A DNA stretch of 64,000 nucleotides, taken from positions 69,332,211-69,396,210 of the forward strand of contig NC_083604.1 of the NCBI RefSeq assembly GCF_029168945.1. Reading direction: 5' to 3'. Position numbers and translations under genes: made by a program. Of the stretch, positions 22,496-33,759 are shown in pieces. The DNA is from Cannabis sativa (Eukaryota; Streptophyta; Magnoliopsida; Rosales; Cannabaceae). The notes under the pieces are model-generated. The model saw nothing but the letters and a program-made list of their open reading frames with translations, had not been told where the DNA came from and did not search any database. Every line of letters starts with the position of its first letter. The stretch's first letter is position 1.

Positions 22496-23319
22496 TCTCC
22501 TCCTTTTCGATTATTACTATTATTTTTAACTATATAATTCATCTTCATATCTTGATGCTTTATTTTATTTCTGGCAACTTTTGAACTTTTTGTTTTTGTT
22601 CTTGTTTCTGAATTAAAATTTGAATTTGAATTATTAGGGAAATAAAAATTGTTTTATGCCATTGCACTACAATGACTTGTATATCATTATTTTGGCAAGG
22701 AATTAAAGTGGCATGGGCTTAAAATCGTACGATTCCTAGCTTTAATGGGCTCTGTAAAACTAGAAAGAAAGATGGAGTTTGGATTAAATTATCAGAAATG
22801 TTAATATTGAGCAATTTGTGACATAAATTAGAAGAAATATTAGAAGGTACACTTTCACTATTATAATTTAATATTAAGTCTCATTTATTTTAATTTAAAA
22901 AAAATTATAAAAAACTATTAATTAATTATAAATAGAGATGTTGGATCACTCCATAGCAATTTTTCTTAAAATAATGTTATGTGATGTATATAAGTGAATA
23001 GAATAATTGGTATTACATAAACAAAACAACTAGTGTTTTGTCATATCTCATTTATTGCACAAGAAGTGAATTTTGCAATTTGCATTTGGCTTTAAGTTTA
23101 TTTGGATTTTCATAACATTAATTAATATTTATATGTGGGTTCCGTACAACAGATGTACTTGTCATTGTGTTGTGGGCCTGTGGCATAAAAAATGAAATGC
23201 TTTTTATTTTTTTGTAGACAACAACAGTAATTGGACCTAATGTGGGTTTTGTGGGCCTCGGCCTTGCTGTGAGCCCGTTGGGCTTTGCGGGTCATGCTTG
23301 TGTTTTCCACAAAATGTCA
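21790..23319. other. Upstream intergenic region of the EPFL2 gene
   Basis: No other gene supported. It holds a short TTTTG repeat (about 21884-21908), a G-rich patch (21995-22020) and the CT/AC microsatellite listed separately. The long open stretches have no domain. Confidence 0.5.
22420..22494. repeat. (CT)30(AC)7 microsatellite upstream of EPFL2
   Basis: A pure CT tract to 22480 followed by AC to 22494. In the EPFL2 sense direction this is (GT)n(GA)n about 0.75 kb upstream of the start codon. GA repeats can bind plant BPC/GAGA factors; a regulatory role here is speculative. Confidence 0.95.
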
Positions 23320-24750
23320 AAAAAAAAAGGATTTTTACAAAAATACTATATTTTGGGTAAAACTTTTCAATTTTACAGAAATTACATTTATACTGTCCTC
23401 TTTTTTTTTTCTTTTAAACTGTAAATACTAAAAAAAATACGAGGCCTCTATCTTCCACACTCGTAGATAGAACTACCACAACAACACCAGCACAGTCGAA
23501 AAACAACTATTAATTCTAGCGAGATTGAGGAAAAACAGTGAAATCGACGTCAAATAAATAATCATGGCAAAACAACTGTAAAACAACACTAAAATAAATA
23601 AAAAATAAAGGAAAAAAAGATTAAAAAATTAACAATCTTCTACACAACCTCAATAATAGATGTAATATTGGCTATATTTACAAGCCCAATCCTGAAAAAT
23701 TAGAATAAAAAAACTACTAAAACAAAATGAAAATAACAAAAAAATAAATGTAAAATAATGAAGCATATATAACCATTTAGAAAAACATAAAAGAACTACA
23801 CACCTCAAAACTCTTTTGTCAGTGAGCATGTGAAATGTATTTATAGGAGAAATAGAATCAAAAAACTACTAAAAATAGCCAAAGAGAACGAAGAAGAAAT
23901 GGATTTATAACCTCCATCTTTCACACCCACAGACAGAACTACCACAGCAACACGAGAACACCCAGAAAATAACTATTAATTCCGGTGAGATAGAGCAAGA
24001 GTAGTGAAATCGACGTCAAATCCCTAAATAAATCATGACAAACAACCGTAAAACAACACTAAAACAAATAAAAAACAAAAGAAAAAAAATGATAAAAAAA
24101 AAACTAACCATTTTTGCACAACCTCAATACTAGATGCAATAGAGACTATATTTGCAAACAAGTTCTAAAAAATCTGAATAAAAAAACTACTCTTATTTTT
24201 CCCAAAAACGTGAATAACAACTTCAAAAACTAAATAAAAAAATGAAGAAGAAGAACTTAATAAGAAATAAAATAAAAAGCTGTATATGTTAATGGAGAAA
24301 GATAGAGAGAACTTGAGGAAGAAGAGAGTGAAAAATAAAAGTTATTTATTATTTGTTATTTGTTCAAGACGAGTCTATATATAAATACATAAAAAGTTTC
24401 TTGGTTTGAGAGATCACGTGGGCTTGCCCAAATTTTAAAACAAAATTGAAAAAAAAAACAAATATGTTAAGGAAAGGAAAAAAAAAAAAAAAAAACTTAC
24501 AAAAATACTGGAATTTGAGTTAACTTTTACAAAAATACTGTCACACGGAAAAGTTTTCAAAAATACTGTATTTTTATAAAACACCAATAGAACACAAAAC
24601 ATAACAACTCAGAACAACAGTAAAATAACTAAATAACATCATTTGAACACCAGTGAAAACTTAACACAGTATACTGCAGTATGAAACTTATAAAAAAATA
24701 CAGTAAAAAAGTAAAAAATACCGTCTAACAGTATTTTTGTAAAAAAAAAA
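23320..24750. mobile_element. Possible TIR element holding a duplicated segment
   Basis: TTTACAAAAATACT near 23333 and its inverted copy AGTATTTTTGTAAA near 24729-24742 could be terminal repeats of a 1.4-kb non-autonomous element. Further TTTACAAAAATACTG copies lie near 24500-24545. No target duplication or transposase was found, so this is weak. Confidence 0.3.
23437..24250. repeat. Two diverged direct copies of about 400 bp
   Basis: The segment starting near 23437 recurs from near 23905: both have ACTACCACA, AACTATTAATTC, GTGAAATCGACGTCAAAT, GTAAAACAACACTAAAA and ACACAACCTCAATA blocks in the same order, with substitutions and small indels between. No coding potential. Confidence 0.75.
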
Positions 24751-25409
<659 letters not shown>

Positions 25410-25559
25410 TTCGAATTCCCACCACTCACAGACCATTCCCACTCGACCACCGATGAACCCACCACCCCACTGACCGAACCCACCACCCCACCGACCGAAC
25501 CCTCTTTGGATCTTTTTTTTCATCAGATGTGATTTGGGAAAAATCTAGCTTTGATTTTT

Positions 25560-25825
25560 TCGGGCCCGATGCAGGTCCGATACCGGTTTGATGGTATCAC
25601 ATAAAATTGAGGAAGACAAAGACTTGATGGGCCCGATGGGGTCCGATGCCTATGTAAAAAAAATAGAATTTGATATGGCCCGATGGTGGTGCCGATAGTG
25701 GGCCCAATGGTGGGCCAGATGTGGCCCGATGCCTGTGTAATTAATAGAATTTAATATGGCCCGATAGTGGGCCCGATGGTAGGCTCGATGGGCCTGATAG
25801 TGGGTCTGATGGGGCCTGATGGCTA
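25560..25825. repeat. GGCCCGATGG-type minisatellite
   Basis: About fifteen degenerate copies of a 10-12 bp unit near GGGCCCGATGGT. Two larger blocks repeat an A/T-rich spacer (AATAGAATTTGATATGGCCC and AATAGAATTTAATATGGCCC), so short and about 80-bp repeat orders coexist. Just left, 25440-25500 has short repeats of CACCCCACYGACCGAACC. Confidence 0.85.
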
Positions 25826-26345
25826 TGAAATAAAAGAGAGAAGAAGAGAGAGGGGGTGATGTAAATATGGAGTATTTTAGGAATATTATAAAATGTGTCA
25901 TATCCTACAAATATTAAATATTATGAGTTTAGGGGAAATTTTTTAAGTATATGTAAGCATAAAAAATCAAATTTCTCATTGTTTTTCCTCTTTGTTTGTG
26001 TCATCACAACTTCATTTTTTTTTTCTTTCTAAAATCCATTTCTATCATTCTTAAAAAAAAATCTAGCTACATTGTTAATTATTTAAATTTTAAAAAAGTA
26101 CTATTTTGACCTAGCTATATTTTAATATTAGGGAAGCATATATATTTTTTTATCGTTATTAGATAAGTTATCCATAATCAAAAGCAATCTTTTAGTTTAT
26201 TTTATATTTAGTTAACAAAAATTATGCATTTTTATTACCTATTCGGGTTGGCTAACTTTTCATTTTTAAGTTATATAATATTATTGATTATATTACCAAT
26301 GGAGGCTTGAAGCGAGGACGTTACACTTTTTCTTTGTATATCCCC
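25826..26345. other. AT-rich spacer
   Basis: No gene supported. The right end probably includes decayed sequence downstream of the gypsy gag remnant. Confidence 0.4.
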
Positions 26346-28702
26346 CTAAAGGAGGGATTCAGGTGATAACTTGGCTCGTAGGGTCACTAATTTTCGGTCT
26401 TTGTATACCTTTGTCCTTATTGCGGCCTCTATTCGCCGAATGTAGGCTTTAAGGCTATCATTTGGTGGTTGCTTGACATTGGCCAAGGAGCTAACTTCCA
26501 TATTAAAATCTTGAGCAGCCACAAACTTCTTCTTGAACATAGAGTGTAGGTCACGCTAGTTCCTAACTGATATGGAGGGTAACCTCTTCAACAAATCCTC
26601 AACGGATAAAATGAGGGAGAAACATAAGCATTTCTCGTCGTCACTAACGTGCACCACTTGCATAAGCCTGCTATACCAAGGCAGGTGAGCCCTGGGGTCC
26701 GTCTTGCCCTTTTACAAGTCCATTTGAAGCATCCAGAAGTGCTCGAGGAGAGGTGCTTTTAGAATCTTCCTAACACATGACTATGGGTCTTCGTCTTCCC
26801 AGTCAGATGCAACTCCATTTTGTTTGCGGACCAGACGGTCCGTGGTCTTGGTTAAGGCTTCTATCTGGTCTTCCAGTCTTCTGATGTTATCATCATGGAG
26901 CTCACACCCATGGATTAGATCATTAGTGTTATTTTAGAGATCTCCTCTACGAAGCCTTGCTATTTCACATCTTACTTTCTCCTGCTTAGCTGTTAATGCA
27001 GATTTCGTTAACCAAATTTGAGCCTCACGATAATAATTTCACAAAAAAAAAAGCTATAGAAAAATAAATTATGAACACAAGGTTTTTTTACGTGGTTTTG
27101 CAGTTAAAAATTTGCATAGTCCACGAGTCAATCTTATTTAGATTTCTGATTGTGTTTTCTCTTTAGGGCTTCTCTTATATAAGATTTTTTCGTCCCTTTT
27201 TTGAGCTTTTCTGCCACTATTTATAATTACATAGTGGGCAGTTAATTACAAAGTTGACCGAAATAATTTTACAGCAATCATCCCTAAAATCGTGGGATTA
27301 TATTATGTAGTGTAAATGTAGTTTATGATTTGAAAATCGTATAGCTGTGATTTTTCCCCTTTTACTGGGTCAAAAATATCGTGTATTAAACACGTTTTTA
27401 ACTGTTGAATCTGATCCCAATAGCGAGTTGGGGCCATTCTTCCTTTCGAGGTCGACAATGTATGTCTTGCGTCGATCACGGTTATTTATAAAGAAATCTT
27501 TTGGCTTGCCAAGGTTGTGAGCCTCGCTCCTGTTTGTTGGATGAAGCTATAGGAAGTCTTCCCATAGCGAGATGGTCATCTCGCATACTTGTTCTTTGAG
27601 CCGATCCAGCTTTTACACTTAGTTTGCTCATTGCAAGCTAAGGACTTTTATAGTTGGTATGTGTCACTTTCTCCGATGCCTCGCTATTCATGTTTAGCGA
27701 CAGATGGTTTCTCGCTAATACACTAATTACCAGTTTGTACATTGATTCCTCGCCTAAGACCTTACAGTCAGCGGGTTACAAATATACTTTGATACTTACG
27801 TAATTAATGAGTCATTCTATAAAAAGCTTTAGCTCCGATTTACATTTCCTTTATCTTGACACATGTCCTCCAGCCGAATTTCGGGTATAACATTAGCATT
27901 TAGGCAGTCCTTGAGGTCTTTCGTCGAGATGCTGTCATCGGGATCTAAGTTTTCCACGTCAACACTTTAGTTAACAGAAATTCTACGGGTGGTTTTTCCT
28001 TCCCCAAATGGTAGGTCCCAGTACCTAAGCACGAGGCCTATTGTCTCGCTCGACCTTTCTCTGTAGATTGATTGGGCGAGCTAACCCTATACCTGGGTCA
28101 ACCCTTTCTCACTAGAAGAATGGATTGGACATGTTTTTGTTGTCTCTGGGAGTGTCATGCCGAAGCCTTGGTGGATATTTTTTTCTTTGGGGTTCACCCA
28201 CCTTTTTCTTCCTTTTTTTTTTTTGAATTTGAGAGTCTAGCCCCGAGGTGGTTGAATTTCCTTGCTTGTGGAGCTCCAACATTAAGGTTTCCTCTTACTG
28301 CCACGCCTTGTAGCTCTAAGAGGGATTCTCGTATTTGGCGTGTGACTTCCTGTTGTTCCTCCATCTTTGCTTGTTGATCCGAAATATATGTCCCAATGTC
28401 ACCACCTCGTGTTCCTCCTCGTCGTATTCCTCGTACTTTTTGATATGGTTTATTCCATAGTCGTCCCCTTAATCCTCATATTGGCCTTCTTGGTCATCCT
28501 CCTCAAGGGGATTTTCATCAACAAACTTTTCTAGTTGCTCGCCTTTCCAAGGGGGATGGTTGGCTACTTCTGATGCATCACTATCTCCTTTGATGTCCAC
28601 ATGAACGTTCAACGAAGGAGGCCTATTTATGTCATCAGTAGTAGCGTCTTCCTTATCGTTGCGAGCGGTCAGCTTATTGGTCACAGTTTTGGTTGTGACC
28701 AT
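26346..28702 (-). pseudogene. Decayed Ty3/gypsy gag, split by a solo LTR
   Basis: Minus-strand gag. The N-terminal part (28702 down to about 27898) begins MVTTK and contains EEQQEVTRQIRESLLELQG. After the solo LTR the same frame continues (KQEKVRCEIARLRR) into the capsid region with the conserved MFKKKFVAAQD and SLKAYIRRIEAA blocks. At least five in-frame stops and some degenerate stretches (28030-28200) show it is dead. Removing the solo LTR and one target duplication puts the two halves in the same frame, which supports both calls. No zinc knuckle, protease or RT was found downstream. The lineage may be Tat/Ogre-like, by gag type only. Confidence 0.8.
26991..27892 (-). mobile_element. Solo LTR inserted in the gypsy gag
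   Basis: 902 bp, starts TGTTA and ends TAACA, flanked by TTAGC at 26986-26990 and 27893-27897. The gag frame is continuous across the empty site. A TATATAAG box near 27175 and a U5-like stretch beyond it suggest minus orientation. Confidence 0.85.
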
Positions 28703-28735
28703 GGTGTAGATGACAACAATGGTGGAAACTTAAGT

Positions 28736-29215
28736 TCAACTCTCACATAACACCTTTCCCACTTGAAATTCATTAACAGCAACATCTTCTAACACATCAA
28801 AGGAATTTCTAGTCTGGACTTGGGAAGGGCTAGTTATCATAACCTTCTTCTCTTTAGCTTCCTTTAATCCTTGATCATCTTCTTTAATAATTATTGAAGC
28901 CTTTCCACTCGAGCCACTGTTGGAACTTTTAACTTCCAAAGTTTCTTAATTTGCTCCACCTTTCCACCTTCTTACAAACATTACTTGTGTGAACAATGCC
29001 CTTACAAATCTCACATTTATTTAGCTTCCATTTATAAGAAACTTAGAGATAAACCATCTGCCTTTTTTCATCTTCAAACTTTATTTGATTGGGAAATCTT
29101 TTTAAAACATCCATCTCAATTAGAACTTTAGCAAATTGGAGCTTATCCTTGTTAATAGTAGCTTGATCCTACTTAGTCATTCACCCTAAAATACTGCCTA
29201 TTTTTGCCATTGATC
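28736..29215 (-). pseudogene. Decayed LINE ORF1-type (DUF4283/zinc knuckle) fragment
   Basis: Minus-strand remnant of the nucleic-acid-binding ORF1 of plant L1 LINEs. The pieces KLQFAKVLIEMDV and FEDEKRQMVYL, then a Cys-rich knuckle (KLNKCEICKGIVHTSNVC), follow the usual order, and downstream TRNSFDVLEDV is a motif common after that knuckle. Stops and at least one frameshift (near 28945) interrupt it. No ORF2 follows, so it is a fragment. Similar domains also occur in retrotransposon-derived host proteins. Confidence 0.65.
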
Positions 29216-29300
29216 TGTCTCTCTCTCTCTATATATATATATACATATCTCTCTCTGTCCGGTATCATAAGTTAAGTTGTCTCAATTGAACCCACATTAG
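29216..29300. repeat. CT/AT microsatellite patch
   Basis: Short CT, then AT, then CT runs at the left border of the family A nest. Confidence 0.7.
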
Positions 29301-29735
29301 TGTTGGATATATTTTACCAGGATCTAGATTTACTAACAAGTATGTTTCATTAACATCCTAATATGAATTCTAAAACAATGAAATAAACACATATAAAGTT
29401 TAGGAAACCTTACATTGGGTGCAGCAGAATATAATGACTCCTTCCGTTCAGATCTCTAGCCCTTGATTCCTTTCTGTAGCAGAGCATCACCAAGATCTGA
29501 ACCTGGATCTCTTTCTCTCCTACCTTTGATGCTAAATCTCCTTCTTGTTGGTTGATTTTCCACAGTCTTACACACTATGATTGAGATACCACTTGATGTG
29601 TGTGGGCACTACTCTATCACTCAAGGATTTCAAAATTATTGAAGAAGAAAAAGAGAAGAAGAGGTTTCGGCTATAAAGAATAGAAAGAGGCTCAAATTTC
29701 ATCTGACAGAATTGAGTGTGAATGAGAGCCATCAC
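29301..29735 (-). mobile_element. Host family A LTR, segment 1 (LTR 3' end)
   Basis: Reverse complement of the family A LTR 3' part, beginning TGTTGGATAT at its true terminus. It is cut at ATCAC by the gypsy element and continues at 48899. No internal region lies to its left, so this is either a solo LTR or the 3' LTR of a copy whose remaining parts are beyond the nest. Confidence 0.85.
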
Positions 29736-31789
29736 TGTAATGACCGCTTTAGTAATTTGGTTTAGTAAAGACAATTAGCACTAATTTTTATTATTTTATT
29801 ATTATTTGTGAATTAATTTAATTATGGACCCCAATATTTAGAAATAAATATTAGAGTTATAATTTCTCAATTCCGGAGATTTTATTAGACTCTAGGGGTA
29901 TTATTTAGTTTATATGTGAAATATGTTATTTTTGTAATTTTTGCTCGGCGACAACGGAAAATGCGATGGATGGCTAGATTGATCACATGGGTAAGTTTAG
30001 AACCTTATTTCATAGTGGGAAATATTTTAGAGAAAATAAATTATCGGGATTGAGCGGGGTTATGGAAATTGACCATTTTACCCCTAGCTTTTGAAAATAC
30101 CTAAGTTTGATTTAAAGGGCATTTTAGTCTTTTATGGGGGGATTAGGTGGCTGATTGTATGGATGACACCTAGTCATTTTTGGGCAGCAAAGGATTTAAT
30201 TAAATCCTTTTTCCAATTTAGGAAAGTCAAAAAAGAAAAGAAATTAGAAAAAATTGGCAAGCTTGAAAGAGAAGCTCTTTCTTCTCTCTCTCTTCGAAGG
30301 CAGCAAGAACAAGGGGAAGGGACTGTGATTTTCTTGTGTTTTCAGCCAAAGATTCAAGGGGAAATAAACCTAAGGTAAGCTCTAATGAAACCTTTCTTTA
30401 GTTTTCAAGTTTTTAATTAGGTTGAATATGTGAAATTGTAAATCAAGGGCTGTTAGAGTTTGATGTTGGTTTGGTTCGAATTCTAGGGTTAGGTTGAGTT
30501 GAATTTAGCCAATAGCAGCTGGTTTTGAGTTTCTTTGGTTGGTTTGATGTAACTTTGAACATGGAGTTCAAAGCTTTGAGCTTTAATGGCAAATTGATTT
30601 TGAATGGTTTGTTCTGTGAAATACTGCCTGGATTTTGTTGCTTATGCATTGTATAGGAGCTTTGGAAGGTTTCATGGCAATTGGTGGAGAGTTGAGCAAC
30701 AAATGAAAAGCTTTGGGGAAACTGGTGCAAACTGGCTAGCCGGTTTGCAGAGCCACAAAAACCGGCTAGCCGGTTTTGGCAGGGTTCCCCGAGCCTTTCA
30801 TTTTCTCAATTTTTGCCATTTCGATGCCTCGGTTGGGTGTTTCCCTATTTCCAGAGTTAGAATAACCCATTAAGAGCATAGCAGAACCTAGGGTTTTGGT
30901 TTTGGGATTCCCGGGATTAGGGTTTCAATCATGTGACTTACCCGGTTTGAATATGTGATTAGGGCATCCATCTAGCACGAGATTTCCGTTCAGGTCGGCC
31001 AGCACACTTGAATTCGGAAAACAGGTAAGAACTGAATACAATATGTGATGTGATTATCTGAATGTGTGTATATGTGTTTGTATATGCATGCTTAAATTAT
31101 AATTTGCACTACCAACACTTGTATGAATATGTTACAGAGTGCATTGGTACAGTGAGTATTGTTGTTGTGAGTACGATACAGTGATACCAACACGGGCACG
31201 AGAAGGTGATAAGGTGTGTGGTATATCACTCAGTGGTACTCAGAGTACGGAATAAACCCTACCAACACTCGTACAGTGAGGTACGATGTGTATGTGGTAT
31301 AGTGGTTGTACCCTTGTGTTGAACGTTCATACTCATCTGTTAAGCTCTGTAAATAGGTGTATGGGGGCCTATTTACAGGTCAGAAATTATATGATATGTT
31401 ATATGCATTTCTTACTGAGTCTGTCGACTCACAGTTCTGCTTCCATGTGTAGGTAAAGGAAAGGCGAAGGCTGAACAGGAGTGAACCTGAGCTCGGGTGA
31501 GATTGTACATGTCAATTAGCGCGACCTGGAGTGTTCGGTCTCGGGACATTTGGGAGTTGTATTTTGATAGTCATTGTGCGACCTGTAAATTTGTGTATTT
31601 TGGAATATTAATTTTAAAAAGTTTTAAAACGGGATCCCGGCACTTATAAATATTTTATTATATTACAAAGTTTAATATTTAATGCAAAAGTTTTAATTTG
31701 ACACGTTTTTCGAGAAAGTTCTTTGATTAGCAAAGATTGCACTATAATTGAAAAAGCACTGTAGCGTGCCTTAGCATTAGGGCGTTACA
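29736..31789 (+). repeat. 5' LTR of the gypsy element
   Basis: Starts TGTAATGACCGC and ends GGGCGTTACA. Contains the palindrome AACCGGCTAGCCGGTT (30760-30775), missing in the other LTR. Confidence 0.95.
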
Positions 31790-31793
31790 ATTT

Positions 31794-31805
31794 TAGTATC
31801 AGAGC
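31794..31805 (+). other. Primer-binding site of the gypsy element
   Basis: TAGTATCAGAGC, four bases after the LTR, one mismatch to the initiator Met-tRNA site TGGTATCAGAGC. Confidence 0.75.
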
Positions 31806-31847
31806 CGCCAGGTTTGTCTACCTAAGCTTGCTAAGACATGTACAATC

Positions 31848-33744
31848 TGTTGGGTTTTATGCCCTAAATAAAACTCATTTCAATATAATCAGATTTGTTT
31901 ATTAATATAGATCAGAAATAACATTTAATGTTGCATGGTTCACATGATTTATTTCATGATTATATGTACATAATGTATAAATTCATCTGAAACCCTTTTC
32001 ACATACTTGATCCTGTTTATTGTGCCGTCAACACATTGGAAAGTAAACATGACTATGTGAATAAAGTTTCCTAGATTTATCAGACACAGGGTTTTACTGA
32101 TATGATAATCTACAACAAGAGTTTACTTGTATTTGGAGAAATACTATGTTCTTTCCAGAACATTGGTTAAAGTAAAGCTCAGGTTGGATGCATGGAGTAT
32201 GCATCGGAAGGGACCAATATTGAACTTTGACTTAGATTTAATTAAACTTACCGTAAAATCTATTCAAGTCAATATCGCCTAGTTGATCCTAGATCAAATG
32301 ATCTTAAACCAGATATGATTAGGCTCAATCTTGAAAGGCTATTCGTGTTCTTTGATTTGTTAGTTAAGCCTACTTTTAGGTCAGGGTGATACGTACATTT
32401 TGGGAACACGGTAGTGCAATTGAGTGGGATCGCTATCATAAACATGGAATCTATAGCTTCTATCTGGCGAATAGTAAGCAAAGGATGATCTCCTTCGAGC
32501 TTGACCAAACGAATATAAATGGTGGAGTACTCATTTCACATAAGTTGAAATATCATTTATACGGGGTCAAGTGTTTTAAGGAATAAATACATTGTAGGGT
32601 GTAATGGTAATTTAATCCCTTTACAGTGTAGATCATTCATATAGAGGATCATTGATCACATTAGGATTATAACAATGGATAACTAATGATGTGTCTATAT
32701 GGTGGAACATATAGAGCATTCTATATACTGAGAGTGCAATTCTAAGTTCTATGCGTGGATTCAACGAAGAATTAATAAGTTAGTGAATTTTAGTGTTAAA
32801 TTCTTGATCTACTTATTGGAAGCTCGGTTATATAGACCCATGGTCCCCCCACTAGTTGAGATAATGTTGCTTGTAAGACTCATGTAATTGGTTTTGATTA
32901 ATCAATTATAATTCACAAATTAGACTATGTCTATTTGTGAAATTTTCACTAAGTAAGGGCGAAATTGTAAAGAAAGAGTTAACAGGGGCATATTTGTTAA
33001 TTATGATACTTTGTATGGTGCAATTAATAAATATGATAAATGACAATATTATTTAATAATTATTTATAGTTATTAAATAGTTAGAATTGGCATTTAAATG
33101 ATTGAATTAGGAAATTGGCATTTTTGAGAAAATCAGATACAAAAAGTGGTAAAATTGCAAAATTGCAAAAATCAAGGCCCAGTCCACCTAGCCTAGGGCC
33201 GGCCACTTATGTCATCTTTTTTAAATGATTTTTTCATTATTTTAATGCCATATAATTCAAATCAAACCCTAGTGGAATGCTATAAATAGATAGTGAAGGC
33301 TTCAGGAAAATTACACACACTTTTCTTCTGACTTTTTCTATTCAGAAAAACTGAGCCTTCTCTCTCCCTATCTTTAGCTGACCACTCTCTCTCTTCTTCC
33401 TTGATAATTTCGAAATCCTTAGTGTATGAGTAGTGCCCACACACATCAAGTGATACCTCAATCATAGTGAGGAAGATCGTGAAGAAAGATCATCAGCAAA
33501 GGAGTTTCAGCATCAAAGATTCAGAGAAAGAGATCCAGGTTCAGATATTGATAATGCTCTGCTACAGAAAGGAATCAAGGGCTAGATATCTGAACGGAAG
33601 GAGTCATTATATTCCGCTGCACCCAATGTAAGGTTTCCTAAACTTTATATGTGTTTAATTTATCGTTTTAGAAAGTTCATATTTAGGATGTTAATAAACA
33701 TACTTGTGAGTAGATCTAAGATCCTGGTAAAATAATATCCAACA
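31848..33744 (+). repeat. 5' LTR of A1
   Basis: 1897 bp, TGTTGGGTTTTATGCC to CCAACA. A TATAAATAG box lies at 33281-33289. Confidence 0.95.
33281..33289 (+). promoter_or_regulatory. TATA box of the family A LTR
   Basis: TATAAATAG, conserved in every family A LTR (41601, 52500, 60683, 63430). It places the transcription start about 30 bases on, near AGTGAAGGCTTC. Confidence 0.6.
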
Positions 33745-33746
33745 AC

Positions 33747-33759
33747 TGGCCTCAGAGCC
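33747..33759 (+). other. Variant primer-binding site of A1
   Basis: TGGCCTCAGAGCC instead of the standard TGGTATCAGAGCC seen in A3. A2 has the same variant. Confidence 0.8.

Noticed and set aside
30091..30378. 95-codon frame in the gypsy LTR, repeated in the other LTR
   Set aside because: It is LTR sequence with no domain, and the frame differs in length between the two LTRs.
32269..32586. Overlapping 79-codon antisense and 66-codon sense frames in the family A LTR, open in most copies
   Set aside because: The copies are so young that open frames persist by descent. The few differences among copies (Ile/Leu, Ser/Thr, Arg/Trp, Arg/Cys changes) are mostly amino-acid changing, so there is no sign of selection for protein.
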